Assembly (NCBI GenBank): GCA_023437305.1
Contig: JAEZGN010000030.1
Coordinates: 237,831-301,830, forward strand
Source: Bacteroidota bacterium
Lineage (GTDB): Bacteria > Bacteroidota > Bacteroidia > Bacteroidales > Dysgonomonadaceae
DNA length: 64,000 bases
Direction of reading: 5' to 3'
Both the position numbers and the translations under genes were made by a program. Numbering within the stretch: the first letter of the stretch is position 1; each line of letters begins with the position of its first letter. Under the pieces are notes generated by a model. That model was not told the DNA's origin. It saw only the letters and a list, made by a program, of their open reading frames with translations, and did no database searches. This document shows, piece after piece, positions 26,953 through 35,639 of this stretch.

Positions 26953-28054
26953 TTATAGCTTTAGTATGAGAAATAGGATCGAAAGACAATTTTTTAATTA
27001 GCCTCTTGCCTAGATTTTGCCCCGGCACTTCAATTAACCTATATGTTATACTGGATATAGCAAAGGCCACTCCCGCAACAACAATATACATCAATAGAAA
27101 ATTAAGAAGCGATGTTGTAAAATCAGTAACCTCTATAATTCGGTAAAAACCAAATCTATTGAAAAGATACACAACAGCAAAGTGCAAAAGATACATGCTG
27201 AAACTTACTTTTCCGACCTCTGCCAGAAAGCGATTAGAAAACAGTTTGAAGCTATATTTAGCCTGAATAATGAGCAACAATGCAAAAGCAAGACTAAACA
27301 TAATATGCTTCGGGACTGATATATAACAAAATACAATCATCATTCCCATGAGGTACACCCATGTAAGAGGCTTTATTTCATGTTGTTCTCTATTCAAAAA
27401 GAAATAAGCTAATATCCCTAATGGGAATACCGGCAGTTGAACAAAGAAGTTATATTCATGGAAATACGGATATATTGTATTCGCCTTTATGAAGGGATCA
27501 ATAATCAACGCTAATGTCAAAGTAGACAGAAACAATAGTAAAGCAGAGTTTACCGTTTTTATTTTACTGCATATAAACGGTAACATAAAGTAAAACAAAA
27601 ACTCCACCGATACCGACCATCCTCCAGGTACATAATTATTGGTATGCTCAGGAATAAGCGCATTGGTAAAGAAAATGTTACTCAACATAGACCGAATAGG
27701 TATTGCCGAAAAATCGGGATTTACAAAATTGAATTGCAAGTACTTATCTAATGTAAAATAAATAATAGCAATATAATACATAGGTGCTATCCTGAAAAAA
27801 CGACGAATAAAGAAATTCCGGTTTTTGTGTGGCTCATCCAGCCTATTGTAATGCGACATAGTCAATGTATATGCGCTTACAATAAGGAATAGCTGTACAC
27901 CATATGCTCCATTTCCAATTATCGACAACAACAAACTATCTTTCGGAAAATAGTCGATCATGTTATCCAAAACTATACCAACATGAACAAGCACAACCAA
28001 AAGAATTGCTATTCCTCTCAAGCTGTCTATATATTGGTATTTTTTGGGTTCCAT
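26942..28054 (-). CDS. Acyltransferase-3 family membrane protein (tandem copy 1)
   Basis: 370 residues, same architecture as the following paralogue: YIDSLRGIAILLVVLVHVGI, VQLFLIVSAYTLTMSHYNR, NRNFFIRRFFRIAPMYY, and a C-terminus with VPGQNLGKRLIKKL. It begins 26 bases after the leuA stop, so the pair sits between leuA and leuC inside the leucine operon. Nothing in the sequence links it to leucine chemistry. Confidence 0.9.
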   Translation of the reverse strand: MEPKKYQYIDSLRGIAILLVVLVHVGIVLDNMIDYFPKDSLLLSIIGNGAYGVQLFLIVSAYTLTMSHYNRLDEPHKNRNFFIRRFFRIAPMYYIAIIYFTLDKYLQFNFVNPDFSAIPIRSMLSNIFFTNALIPEHTNNYVPGGWSVSVEFLFYFMLPFICSKIKTVNSALLLFLSTLTLALIIDPFIKANTIYPYFHEYNFFVQLPVFPLGILAYFFLNREQHEIKPLTWVYLMGMMIVFCYISVPKHIMFSLAFALLLIIQAKYSFKLFSNRFLAEVGKVSFSMYLLHFAVVYLFNRFGFYRIIEVTDFTTSLLNFLLMYIVVAGVAFAISSITYRLIEVPGQNLGKRLIKKLSFDPISHTKAINGN

Positions 28055-28080
28055 CTATTTTGACTTTGTCTGTGCCTTTT

Positions 28081-29571
28081 TTACTTTACAAATTTGTTTA
28101 CTGCATTTATAAATGCTTCAGCCGAAGCTGTTACAATATCAGTATTTGCCGAAAATCCGTAATAGTTTACTCCTTCGTGCTCTACCTGCATATGTACTTT
28201 TCCGATATCATCGCTGCCTCTGTTTATTGCCTGAATCAGAAATTCTTCAATAACCATCTGGCGTCGTATGATTTGCTTGATAGCTTTTATAGCAGCATCT
28301 ACAGGTCCATTGCCGGAAGCCGAGGCTTCAAATTTTTCGCCGGCGATATCAAGTCCCACATTTGCGACATTTCGTATTCCAAGTCCTGAGATCACCTGTA
28401 GATAATCCAGCTTAACCCGATGCATTTTATCTGTTTCTCTACCGGCTAAGATCAGGATATCCTCATCAGTAATATCTTTCTTCCTATCTGCCAATTCAAG
28501 AAAACGTTGATAATATTCTGCTAATGTATCATCATCAACTTCTATGCCAAGCAAATTTAGTCTATTTTTCAATGCGGCACGCCCACTTCTGGCAGTTAAA
28601 ACAATGGCGTTATCATCAATACCTACATCTTTAGGGTCTATAATCTCATAAGTAGAAAGATGCTTTAGTACTCCGTCCTGATGAATACCCGATGAGTGAG
28701 CAAAGGCATTGCGCCCTACCACAGCCTTGTTTGGCTGAACAGGCATGTTCATCAAATTAGAAACCAAGCGGCTGGTTGGATATATTTTTTGAGTATTGAT
28801 ATTTGTCTCAATCTTCAACTCTTTATGACTATGAATAGCCATAACAACCTCTTCCAAAGATGTGTTACCTGCACGCTCGCCGATACCGTTTATTGTCACT
28901 TCTACCTGACGGGCTCCATTCAAAACACCCATTATGGAGTTTGCCGTAGCCATACCCAAGTCTTGATGACAGTGTGTAGAAAGAATTGCATTTTTCATAT
29001 CCACATGATCAATCAGATATTTTATTTTAGCGCCATATTCTGTAGGCAAACAGTACCCTGTAGTATCGGGAATGTTTACGACAGTAGCTCCTGCATTAAT
29101 TACAGCTTGTACCACACGTGCTAGGTAGGCATTATCGGTACGACCTGCATCTTCTGCATAAAACTCAACATCTTCTACAAAACGCTTCGCATATTTGACA
29201 GCAGCAGCAGCTCTTTCTACTATTTCGTCTTGTGTGGAATTAAATTTGTACTTAATATGATATTCTGAAGTTCCAATACCTGTATGTATACGTTTTTTCT
29301 TGGCATACTTTAAGGCTTCGGCAGCTACTTCTATATCTTTTTCCACGGCACGTGTAAGAGCACAGATTGTAGGCCAAGTAACAGCCTTGGATATTTCAAC
29401 TACCGAGTTGAAATCTACAGGACTGGAAACAGGAAAACCAGCTTCGATTACATCAACACCGAGCATTTCGAGGGCCTTGGCTACTTCAATTTTCTCGATT
29501 GTGTTCAACTGGCAACCCGGAACTTGCTCTCCGTCTCTCAATGTGGTGTCAAAAATAAATAACTTGTCCAT
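28081..29571 (-). CDS. leuA: 2-isopropylmalate synthase
   Basis: First committed leucine step: condenses acetyl-CoA with 2-oxoisovalerate. FIFDTTLRDGEQVPGCQLN opens the TIM barrel, LSTHCHQDLGMATANSI holds the HxH metal ligands (~residue 205), then GIGERAGNTSLEEVVMA. The C-terminal LeuA regulatory domain (residues ~385-496) with GNGPVDAAIKAIKQI is the leucine feedback domain. 496 residues. First structural gene of the operon, 35 bases after the attenuator stem. Confidence 0.97.
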   Translation of the reverse strand: MDKLFIFDTTLRDGEQVPGCQLNTIEKIEVAKALEMLGVDVIEAGFPVSSPVDFNSVVEISKAVTWPTICALTRAVEKDIEVAAEALKYAKKKRIHTGIGTSEYHIKYKFNSTQDEIVERAAAAVKYAKRFVEDVEFYAEDAGRTDNAYLARVVQAVINAGATVVNIPDTTGYCLPTEYGAKIKYLIDHVDMKNAILSTHCHQDLGMATANSIMGVLNGARQVEVTINGIGERAGNTSLEEVVMAIHSHKELKIETNINTQKIYPTSRLVSNLMNMPVQPNKAVVGRNAFAHSSGIHQDGVLKHLSTYEIIDPKDVGIDDNAIVLTARSGRAALKNRLNLLGIEVDDDTLAEYYQRFLELADRKKDITDEDILILAGRETDKMHRVKLDYLQVISGLGIRNVANVGLDIAGEKFEASASGNGPVDAAIKAIKQIIRRQMVIEEFLIQAINRGSDDIGKVHMQVEHEGVNYYGFSANTDIVTASAEAFINAVNKFVK

Positions 29572-29605
29572 AACTGTTTTTAATTAAATCCTGATTATTT
29601 TACAT

Positions 29606-29645
29606 AAAAAAAGCCTTTCTCATCTACTTTACAGTGAGAAAGGCT
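29606..29645 (-). terminator. Attenuator terminator of the leu operon
   Basis: On the minus strand AGCCTTTCTC and GAGAAAGGCT form a perfect 10-bp stem (14-base loop) running into seven T, 35 bases before leuA. The 5' arm contains CTCACT at its edge, which can instead pair with AGTGAG at 29683-29688, just at the leader-peptide stop. That is the classical antiterminator arrangement. Confidence 0.88.
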
Positions 29646-29683
29646 CTAGTTTTTTCTTTATCGTTTATACTACATAGCAATGC

Positions 29684-29743
29684 TCACTCTAAATTTCTCC
29701 AGAGCAGAATGAGTGAACTAATAATTATACTATGTAAATTCAT
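29684..29743 (-). CDS. leuL: leu leader peptide (attenuation control)
   Basis: A 19-codon ORF, MNLHSIIISSLILLWRNLE, lies between the promoter and the terminator stem. Nine of 19 residues are Leu or Ile, in runs III and LILL. The second half (TTCACTC) can pair with GAGTGAG across the stop codon. That segment can alternatively pair with the terminator's 5' arm. Stalling at Ile/Leu codons would free the antiterminator. This follows the enterobacterial leu/ilv model; the application here is inferred from sequence. Confidence 0.75.
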   Translation of the reverse strand: MNLHSIIISSLILLWRNLE

Positions 29744-29767
29744 ATTCAATATTTACTTATTGGCTGA

Positions 29768-29775
29768 CAAAGTTA
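29768..29775 (-). promoter_or_regulatory. -7 box of the leu operon
   Basis: TAACTTTG on the minus strand fits TAnnTTTG and lies 25 bases before the leader-peptide ATG, so the whole attenuator is transcribed. Confidence 0.65.
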
Positions 29776-29865
29776 TTTTATTTTTTCAGAAAAACAAATA
29801 AAAAGTTTCATTTTTTGATTTTGTTATGACATTTGCACATTGTAGGGAATTAAATCTATAAAGCG

Positions 29866-29873
29866 TATCTTTG
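29866..29873 (+). promoter_or_regulatory. -7 box of the HAD hydrolase gene
   Basis: TATCTTTG, a perfect consensus, 25 bases before the ATG and divergent from the leu promoter. Confidence 0.7.
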
Positions 29874-29897
29874 CATATATTTTATTAAAGAAGAATC

Positions 29898-30629
29898 ATG
29901 ATCACCACTTTTAACGACTATCTAAACAAACATAACTATTCTAAATTTGATCTCAAAGCTGTGCTTTTCGACATGGACGGAGTTCTGTACGACTCGATGA
30001 AATGGCATGCCAAATCGTGGAAAGAAACAATGGACGAGTTTGATATACCAAGTACACCCGAAGAATTCTACTTATACGAAGGGATGGTGGGTAGCCATAC
30101 AATAAACCACCTGATGAAGCGAGAAAAAGGAAGAGAAGCTACCGACAAAGAAATAAATGCAATATATAAGCGTAAAACCGAGCTGTTTTCGGAATACAAT
30201 GATGGAAGCCTGATTCCATACGCTTACGACTTCGTTAAAAAAGTACATGATGAGGGGTTGACATGTGCCGTGGTAACAGGATCGGGGCAACCAACTCTGA
30301 TAGATAAATTGGAACATAATTTTCCGGGATTATTTAAGAAAGAACGAATGGTAACAGCCTTTGACGTGAAACATGGCAAGCCACACCCTGAACCTTACCT
30401 GATGGGACTGGAGAAAGCCGGAAATCTGAAGCCAAACGAAACCATTGTTGTAGAAAATGCACCGAGAGGTGTAGAAGCAGCGGTTGCCGCAGGCATTTTT
30501 ACTATTGCTGTAAACACAGGCCCAATGCCTGATAAGATATTAGCGGATGCGGGTGCAAACATCGTACTGCCATCGATGAAAGCCTTATATGAAAAATGGG
30601 ATGAGTTATACAAATCAATAAAGCCATAA
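29898..30629 (+). CDS. HAD hydrolase, beta-phosphoglucomutase-like
   Basis: HAD subfamily I protein with a helical C1 cap: FDMDGVLYDS with D25/D27, cap from ~35-105, VVTGSGQ (motif II), then KHGKPHPEPYLMGL with the motif III lysine and VVENAPRGVEAAVAAG. The fold is that of phosphoglycolate phosphatase/beta-phosphoglucomutase relatives; the exact substrate cannot be assigned. 243 residues. It stands alone, with its own promoter and a different promoter before rsmI. Confidence 0.88.
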   Translation: MITTFNDYLNKHNYSKFDLKAVLFDMDGVLYDSMKWHAKSWKETMDEFDIPSTPEEFYLYEGMVGSHTINHLMKREKGREATDKEINAIYKRKTELFSEYNDGSLIPYAYDFVKKVHDEGLTCAVVTGSGQPTLIDKLEHNFPGLFKKERMVTAFDVKHGKPHPEPYLMGLEKAGNLKPNETIVVENAPRGVEAAVAAGIFTIAVNTGPMPDKILADAGANIVLPSMKALYEKWDELYKSIKP

Positions 30630-30710
30630 AATAAATGAGGCTACAAAAGAACCGACAATACAACAAAATGACATTATTTACGTTTTTTAATTAACGGTTC
30701 ATTTTTTTTC

Positions 30711-30718
30711 TATCTTTG
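30711..30718 (+). promoter_or_regulatory. -7 box of rsmI
   Basis: TATCTTTG is a perfect consensus. Its last base is the first base of an in-frame GTG, so that upstream codon cannot be in the transcript. This decides for the ATG at 30754. Confidence 0.75.
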
Positions 30719-30753
30719 TGGATCGATATGTATTGTATACAGCAGGAAAGGAA

Positions 30754-31428
30754 ATGGGGAAATTATATGTTATACCTACCCCAGTAGGTAACTTAGAAGA
30801 TATGACTTTCAGGGCAGTCAGACTATTAAAAGAAGTGTCTCTTATACTGGCTGAGGATACCCGAACAACAGGTATTCTATTGAAACATTTTGAGATACAA
30901 AACAAAATGCAATCGTATCACAAATTTAATGAACACAAAGCTGTAGCTCATATCGTAGAACGTATAAATGCAGGAGAAGATATGGCGCTGGTATCAGATG
31001 CAGGCACTCCGGGCATTTCCGACCCGGGTTTTCTGATTGTCAGAGAATGTGTTGCAGCGGGTATCGATATAGAGTGTTTGCCTGGAGCAACAGCATTTGT
31101 TCCGGCACTTGTAGCATCGGGTATTCCTTGCGACAGATTCTGTTTCGAAGGCTTTTTGCCTCAGAAAAAAGGGAGAATGACGCGATTGAAAATATTAGCT
31201 GACGAAACAAGAACTATTGTTCTATACGAATCGCCGCATAGAGTATTAAAAACATTAACACAATTAGCAGAGTATATGGGAGAAGAGCGATATGCAGCAA
31301 CCTGTCGCGAAATCTCCAAAAGATATGAAGAAGTCCTAAGAGGTAGTCTTAAAGACTTAATATTACACTATACAATGAACGAACCCAGAGGAGAATTTGT
31401 TATAGTGCTTGCAGGAAAAGAAGAATAA
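30754..31428 (+). CDS. rsmI: 16S rRNA (cytidine-1402-2'-O)-methyltransferase
   Basis: SAM-dependent tetrapyrrole-methylase-fold enzyme that 2'-O-methylates C1402 in the ribosomal P site. GKLYVIPTPVGNLEDMTFRAV is the family start, then LAEDTRTTGILLKHF, LVSDAGTPGISDPGF and LPGATAFVPALVASG. I use the ATG at 30754 because it has a purine-rich upstream stretch (AGGAAAGGAA) and because the longer frame begins inside the promoter. About 224 residues. Confidence 0.96.
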   Translation: MGKLYVIPTPVGNLEDMTFRAVRLLKEVSLILAEDTRTTGILLKHFEIQNKMQSYHKFNEHKAVAHIVERINAGEDMALVSDAGTPGISDPGFLIVRECVAAGIDIECLPGATAFVPALVASGIPCDRFCFEGFLPQKKGRMTRLKILADETRTIVLYESPHRVLKTLTQLAEYMGEERYAATCREISKRYEEVLRGSLKDLILHYTMNEPRGEFVIVLAGKEE

Positions 31429-31478
31429 ATTTTTTAACTATAATAGAAAAAGAAATCTAACAACTTAAATATTAGTTT

Positions 31479-32351
31479 ATGAAAAAATTAGTAGTTGGAT
31501 GTCTATGCTTATTAGCATTAGCATCATGTAATGTAAAAAATTCGGATGAATATAAAGCTTTACAAGCTCAGCGCGACTCTCTTCTTCAAGTTACAACCAA
31601 AGGTAACAGCGAATTAGAGGAAATGAATGCTTTGATTAACGATGTAGAAGAAAATTTCAGGCAGATCAGAGAGGCTGAGAAATTCTTATCCATCGAATCT
31701 AAGTCTAAAGGTGAAATGTCTAATGATACAAAAACACGTATTAAAGACAATTTTGAAATGATCAATGAGATCTTGAAAAAGAACAAAACTGATATTGACA
31801 AATTAAATAAAAGACTGAAAAGCAATTCGGGACAAATGTCGGGCTTGAAAGCAACTATCGAACGGTTGAATTCAGAGCTAGTAGAAAGAGCTAATACTAT
31901 TTCGGAACTTCAGAAATCATTATCGGCACGTGACGAACAAATAGCCCTTTTGCAAACAGATGTACAATCTTTGACAGCAAATGTAGAAACGCTATCATCT
32001 CAGACAGCAGAACAAGCATCTAAGATTAAAGAACAAGATAAAGAGCTGAATACTGCTTACTATATGTTTGGTACAAGCAAAGAGCTTAAAGAAGCAAAAG
32101 TTGTTTCGGGCGGATTCCTTGCTTCTCCTAAGATTCTGAAAGAAAGCATCGAAAAAAGTAAGTTTATAAGAATTGACATCCGCGATACTCACAGTATTCC
32201 TGTGTATGACAAGAAAGCTAAACTATTGTCAGATCACCCGAAAGACAGTTATACTTTAGACAAAGATGCAAAAGGAACTATAGTTATCAAAATTACAGAT
32301 TATAAGAGATTCTGGAGTTTAACTAAATTCTTAATCATCGAAGTAGGTTGA
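31479..32351 (+). CDS. Coiled-coil lipoprotein of unknown function
   Basis: Signal peptide with lipobox LASC, so C17 is the likely lipidated residue. Residues ~25-190 are a long heptad-rich coiled coil (many E, K, Q, L; SGLKATIERLNSELVERANTI and similar). A compact C-terminal domain (~195-290) follows, rich in beta-type residues. 290 residues. Probably envelope-anchored; similar Bacteroidota lipoproteins are annotated only as hypothetical. It ends just before a strong terminator. Confidence 0.85.
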   Translation: MKKLVVGCLCLLALASCNVKNSDEYKALQAQRDSLLQVTTKGNSELEEMNALINDVEENFRQIREAEKFLSIESKSKGEMSNDTKTRIKDNFEMINEILKKNKTDIDKLNKRLKSNSGQMSGLKATIERLNSELVERANTISELQKSLSARDEQIALLQTDVQSLTANVETLSSQTAEQASKIKEQDKELNTAYYMFGTSKELKEAKVVSGGFLASPKILKESIEKSKFIRIDIRDTHSIPVYDKKAKLLSDHPKDSYTLDKDAKGTIVIKITDYKRFWSLTKFLIIEVG

Positions 32352-32375
32352 TAATTACAGCGATATAACATCAAG

Positions 32376-32407
32376 AAGCGTTATCTTTTATAGGTAGCGC
32401 TTTTTTT
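32376..32407 (+). terminator. Terminator of the coiled-coil lipoprotein gene
   Basis: AAGCGTTATC pairs with GGTAGCGCTT (10 pairs, two wobbles) around a 7-base loop and runs into a run of T. Confidence 0.8.
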
Positions 32408-32479
32408 ATGTCTATATTGCAAGTGATAATTAACTTAAACAAATATACTTTTTCTTAATATTCTGTCAGAATTATAGTA

Positions 32480-32487
32480 TATATTTG
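32480..32487 (+). promoter_or_regulatory. -7 box of the TPR gene
   Basis: TATATTTG fits TAnnTTTG, 35 bases before the ATG of the TPR protein. Confidence 0.6.
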
Positions 32488-32521
32488 AACAACAAATACA
32501 AAATCTCTTAATGCTAATTCT

Positions 32522-35386
32522 ATGAAATCTATTTTATTCAAAATTACTACTGGTATACTTACCGGTATAGCTTTTCTCTTTACACAAAATTATATTTTAG
32601 CCAATCAAGGAAATAGATTTGAGCATTACTCGAGTATTGTTACTAATGAAGATACAATCCCCTTAAAAACATATTTACAAAAAGGAATTGAATATTATCA
32701 ACAAGACAGCATAGAACATGCGATGCAGCTTTTTGATATGATACTCAAGAAAGATTCCTCTTATATTGACGCTTATGAAATTAGAGCCAGCGCTTATTTC
32801 ATATCATCAAAGTACGATCTTGCAATGGCCGACCTCGATAAAGCATTACAAATAAAGCCCGAAAGTGGATCTGTATATTCTCTAAGAGGGAGTTTCTATT
32901 ACGAGCTTGAAAATTATAACCAAGCATTAAGCGACCTGACACAAGCTATCAATCTGGACTCAACGCTTATCGATGCTTATCTGAACAGAGGAAGCATATA
33001 TGAAATACAAGAAGAACCTACACTTGCCTTGAAAGATTATAATAAAGCAATAGAGCTTGATTCTACCCTTGCTGACCCTTTTTACAACAGAGGAAGCATC
33101 TATTATACTGAAAAAACATATGACAAGGCTCTGGCTGATTACAATAAAGCCATTGAGATAGATTCAACTTATGTAAATGCTTATAATAGAAGAGCAGGTA
33201 TATTTCAGAATAGTGAAAAGTACCAGGAAGCAATCAGAGATTATACCAAAGTCATAGAAATGTCTCCTGACTATTTTTTAGCCTATCTAAACAGGGGAAT
33301 ATGCTACTATGAGATAAACGAACTAGAGAAGTCCACTGCTGATTATACAAAAACAATTGAACTGGACCCGGAAAATGACATAGCTTATTATAACAGAGGA
33401 TACATCTACTGGCAAACAGAGCAATTAAACAAAGCTATAGAAGACTTTACAATGTCCATAAATTTGGATACAACCTATGCTTCGGCATATTACAGGAGAG
33501 CGTTGTCTTATTATGATCTTCAAGACTACAACAAAGCGATAGAGGATTATAGTAAAGCGATAGAACTAAACCCAATGGATGCTGCCTCATACAACGACAG
33601 AGCTAATGCATTCTATATGTTAGAAGACTATGATAAAGCTATTGAAGGATATACAAAAGCCATCGATATTGATTCTACATTTTTGAGTGCTTACAACAAC
33701 AGGGCTGAGGCATATAAAAACATAAAAAAATACGATAAGGCTATTGAGGACTATAACAAAGCGACAAGGATATCCCCTCTTGAAAAAAAGGCATTTATGG
33801 AACGTGGAACAATCTACCTTAATACGGGAGAATATGTTTCAGCTATAAATGATTTCAATCAAGTAATAAGCATAGACTCTTTGGATGATGCTGCATATTA
33901 CAACAGGGCTTATGCAAATTTAAAATTAGGCAACTATCAAGAAGCTGTTGATGGCTTTACGCAATCTATAAATTTCGATCCAAACTATGAACTTAGTTAT
34001 AGAAACAGAGCTGATGCTTTTCTCATGTTAAAAAAATATGAAGCCACCTTAGAGGATTATAACAAAGTGATAGAAATAAACCCCACCGACACAAGAGTAT
34101 ACAATTATAGAGGAGCTATTCTCAACAGTTTAAATCAACAGGAAAGAGCATTGGCTGATTACAATAAAGCGCTGGAGCTAGATTCAACCTACGTAGATGG
34201 ATATTTCAACCGTGGTGTTTTATATGCAAGTATCAACGAAAATCAAAAAGCTTTAGACGATTATACAAAAGCCATTGAAATTGATAGCCTGTACCTTAAT
34301 GCTTATTTAAACAGAGGTGTTATTTACATTAACGAAATTATCAATATACCCGAAGCTATAAAAAACTTTAATAAAGTAATCGAAATAGACTCCACCTATT
34401 CTCTGGCATTCTATAATAGAGCTTTCGCATATTATCAGAGTACCAAATATCAGGAAGCAATGGAAGACTTCTCTAAAGCCATAGAACTTAACAATCAGAA
34501 TGCCAAGACTTATTATTTCAGAGGAAATATATACAATTATATACATAAGGATTTTGATAAAGCCCTGAACGATTACAACAAAGCTATCGAACTAAATCCA
34601 GAATATATAGACGCATGTCTTGAGAGAGGAAATGTTTTCTACCATGTTGGAAAATATGATATGTCCCTACTCGATTTCAAAAAAATAATTGAATTAAACC
34701 CTAATTCTAGTATTGCCTATTATAACATAGGTATCATAGAACAAAACATTAACAGCAACATTCCTTTAGCTATCGATAACTATACCAAAAGCATTGAATT
34801 AACCCCAAACTACAACGCATATCTAATGAGAGGGCTTATATATGCTTCGCAGGAAAACTATGAAGCCGCAATAAACGACTATAGCCAGGCTATAAAAATA
34901 CAGCCTAATAAAGCCGCTACATACAACAACAGAGGACTTATATATATCAAGCTCAAAGATGATGCTAATGCATTTCCTGACCTGAATAAAGCAATTGAGC
35001 TTGATTCAACTCTGGTAGAAGCCTACTTAAACCGAGGCATATATTATGAAAACAGAATTGTATACGGACAAGCCATTGCTAATTATACTAAGTGTATCGA
35101 ACTAAATCCAGAATATATTAGTGCTTATATAAAAAGAGGAAATTTATACTCTACATTGGGTAAATACCAAGAAGCCTATGAGGATTTTAACAAACTAGTA
35201 GAACTAAATCCGAATAATTCCTTAGGATATTTATTTAGAGGAGCCATGCTACAAACATTAGGACGATTTGATGAAGCCCTGTCTGACTACAACAATGTAC
35301 TGTCTCTTGACCCTGAAGATAAGGCCGGGTTCTCTGAAAAGACAAAAGAACTTATCAAAAGCTTAGAAGAGCTAGAAGTAGAATGA
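32522..35386 (+). CDS. Large exported tetratricopeptide-repeat protein
   Basis: 954 residues. A hydrophobic N-terminal signal (residues ~1-27, ending near ILA) precedes about 26 consecutive 34-residue TPR units of the form AYxNRGxxY...YxxAIxDYxKAIELDPT. A short acidic tail follows. No enzyme domain is visible, so it is a protein-interaction superhelix, probably periplasmic. Many units share near-identical cores (EDYNKAIEL, YNRG), so the gene carries ~102-base DNA repeats that could expand or contract. Function unknown; no partner gene is adjacent. Confidence 0.9.
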   Translation: MKSILFKITTGILTGIAFLFTQNYILANQGNRFEHYSSIVTNEDTIPLKTYLQKGIEYYQQDSIEHAMQLFDMILKKDSSYIDAYEIRASAYFISSKYDLAMADLDKALQIKPESGSVYSLRGSFYYELENYNQALSDLTQAINLDSTLIDAYLNRGSIYEIQEEPTLALKDYNKAIELDSTLADPFYNRGSIYYTEKTYDKALADYNKAIEIDSTYVNAYNRRAGIFQNSEKYQEAIRDYTKVIEMSPDYFLAYLNRGICYYEINELEKSTADYTKTIELDPENDIAYYNRGYIYWQTEQLNKAIEDFTMSINLDTTYASAYYRRALSYYDLQDYNKAIEDYSKAIELNPMDAASYNDRANAFYMLEDYDKAIEGYTKAIDIDSTFLSAYNNRAEAYKNIKKYDKAIEDYNKATRISPLEKKAFMERGTIYLNTGEYVSAINDFNQVISIDSLDDAAYYNRAYANLKLGNYQEAVDGFTQSINFDPNYELSYRNRADAFLMLKKYEATLEDYNKVIEINPTDTRVYNYRGAILNSLNQQERALADYNKALELDSTYVDGYFNRGVLYASINENQKALDDYTKAIEIDSLYLNAYLNRGVIYINEIINIPEAIKNFNKVIEIDSTYSLAFYNRAFAYYQSTKYQEAMEDFSKAIELNNQNAKTYYFRGNIYNYIHKDFDKALNDYNKAIELNPEYIDACLERGNVFYHVGKYDMSLLDFKKIIELNPNSSIAYYNIGIIEQNINSNIPLAIDNYTKSIELTPNYNAYLMRGLIYASQENYEAAINDYSQAIKIQPNKAATYNNRGLIYIKLKDDANAFPDLNKAIELDSTLVEAYLNRGIYYENRIVYGQAIANYTKCIELNPEYISAYIKRGNLYSTLGKYQEAYEDFNKLVELNPNNSLGYLFRGAMLQTLGRFDEALSDYNNVLSLDPEDKAGFSEKTKELIKSLEELEVE

Positions 35387-35424
35387 TGGCTACCGATTAT
35401 TAAAAAGTCAAAACACTTTTCGCC

Positions 35425-35530
35425 ATTAAGTAATTGGTAAAAAGGGATGACTTATTTGTTGTATTGTAAAAAAACTCAGTGTACTCTTTTTACTCTGTGG
35501 TAAAAAAGATAAGAGCGAATGCGACAACAA
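35425..35530 (+). repeat. Dispersed intergenic repeat, copy A
   Basis: About 105 bases closely matching 55328-55436 (roughly 80% by eye). Shared core words include TATTTGTTGTATTG, ACTCTTTTTAC and TGTGGTAAAAAA. ACTCTTTTTAC (35483-35493) and GTAAAAA (35500-35506) form a hairpin in both copies. It lies just downstream of the TPR gene, in the same orientation relative to the preceding gene as copy B. Confidence 0.75.
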
Positions 35531-35613
35531 TCTCTTTCTATAACTTATATTATTACTCTGAAGTGAAATACCCTCTAAATTTTGAGAGAAAATAAATATT
35601 CCTGTTATTTTTG

Positions 35614-35621
35614 TAACTTTG
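35614..35621 (+). promoter_or_regulatory. -7 box of metA
   Basis: TAACTTTG fits TAnnTTTG. The transcript would start near 35628, immediately before the structured leader. Confidence 0.65.
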
Positions 35622-35639
35622 CATCATAAAAGCAAATTC

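Noticed and set aside
30718..30753. Upstream GTG start extending rsmI by 12 codons
   Set aside because: The codon overlaps the -7 box TATCTTTG, so it is not transcribed; the ATG at 30754 has a purine-rich ribosome site and the standard N-terminus.
32522..35386. CRISPR-like or satellite array suggested by ~102-base periodicity
   Set aside because: The periodicity is the 34-codon TPR unit within a single open frame; no CRISPR array was seen anywhere in the window.
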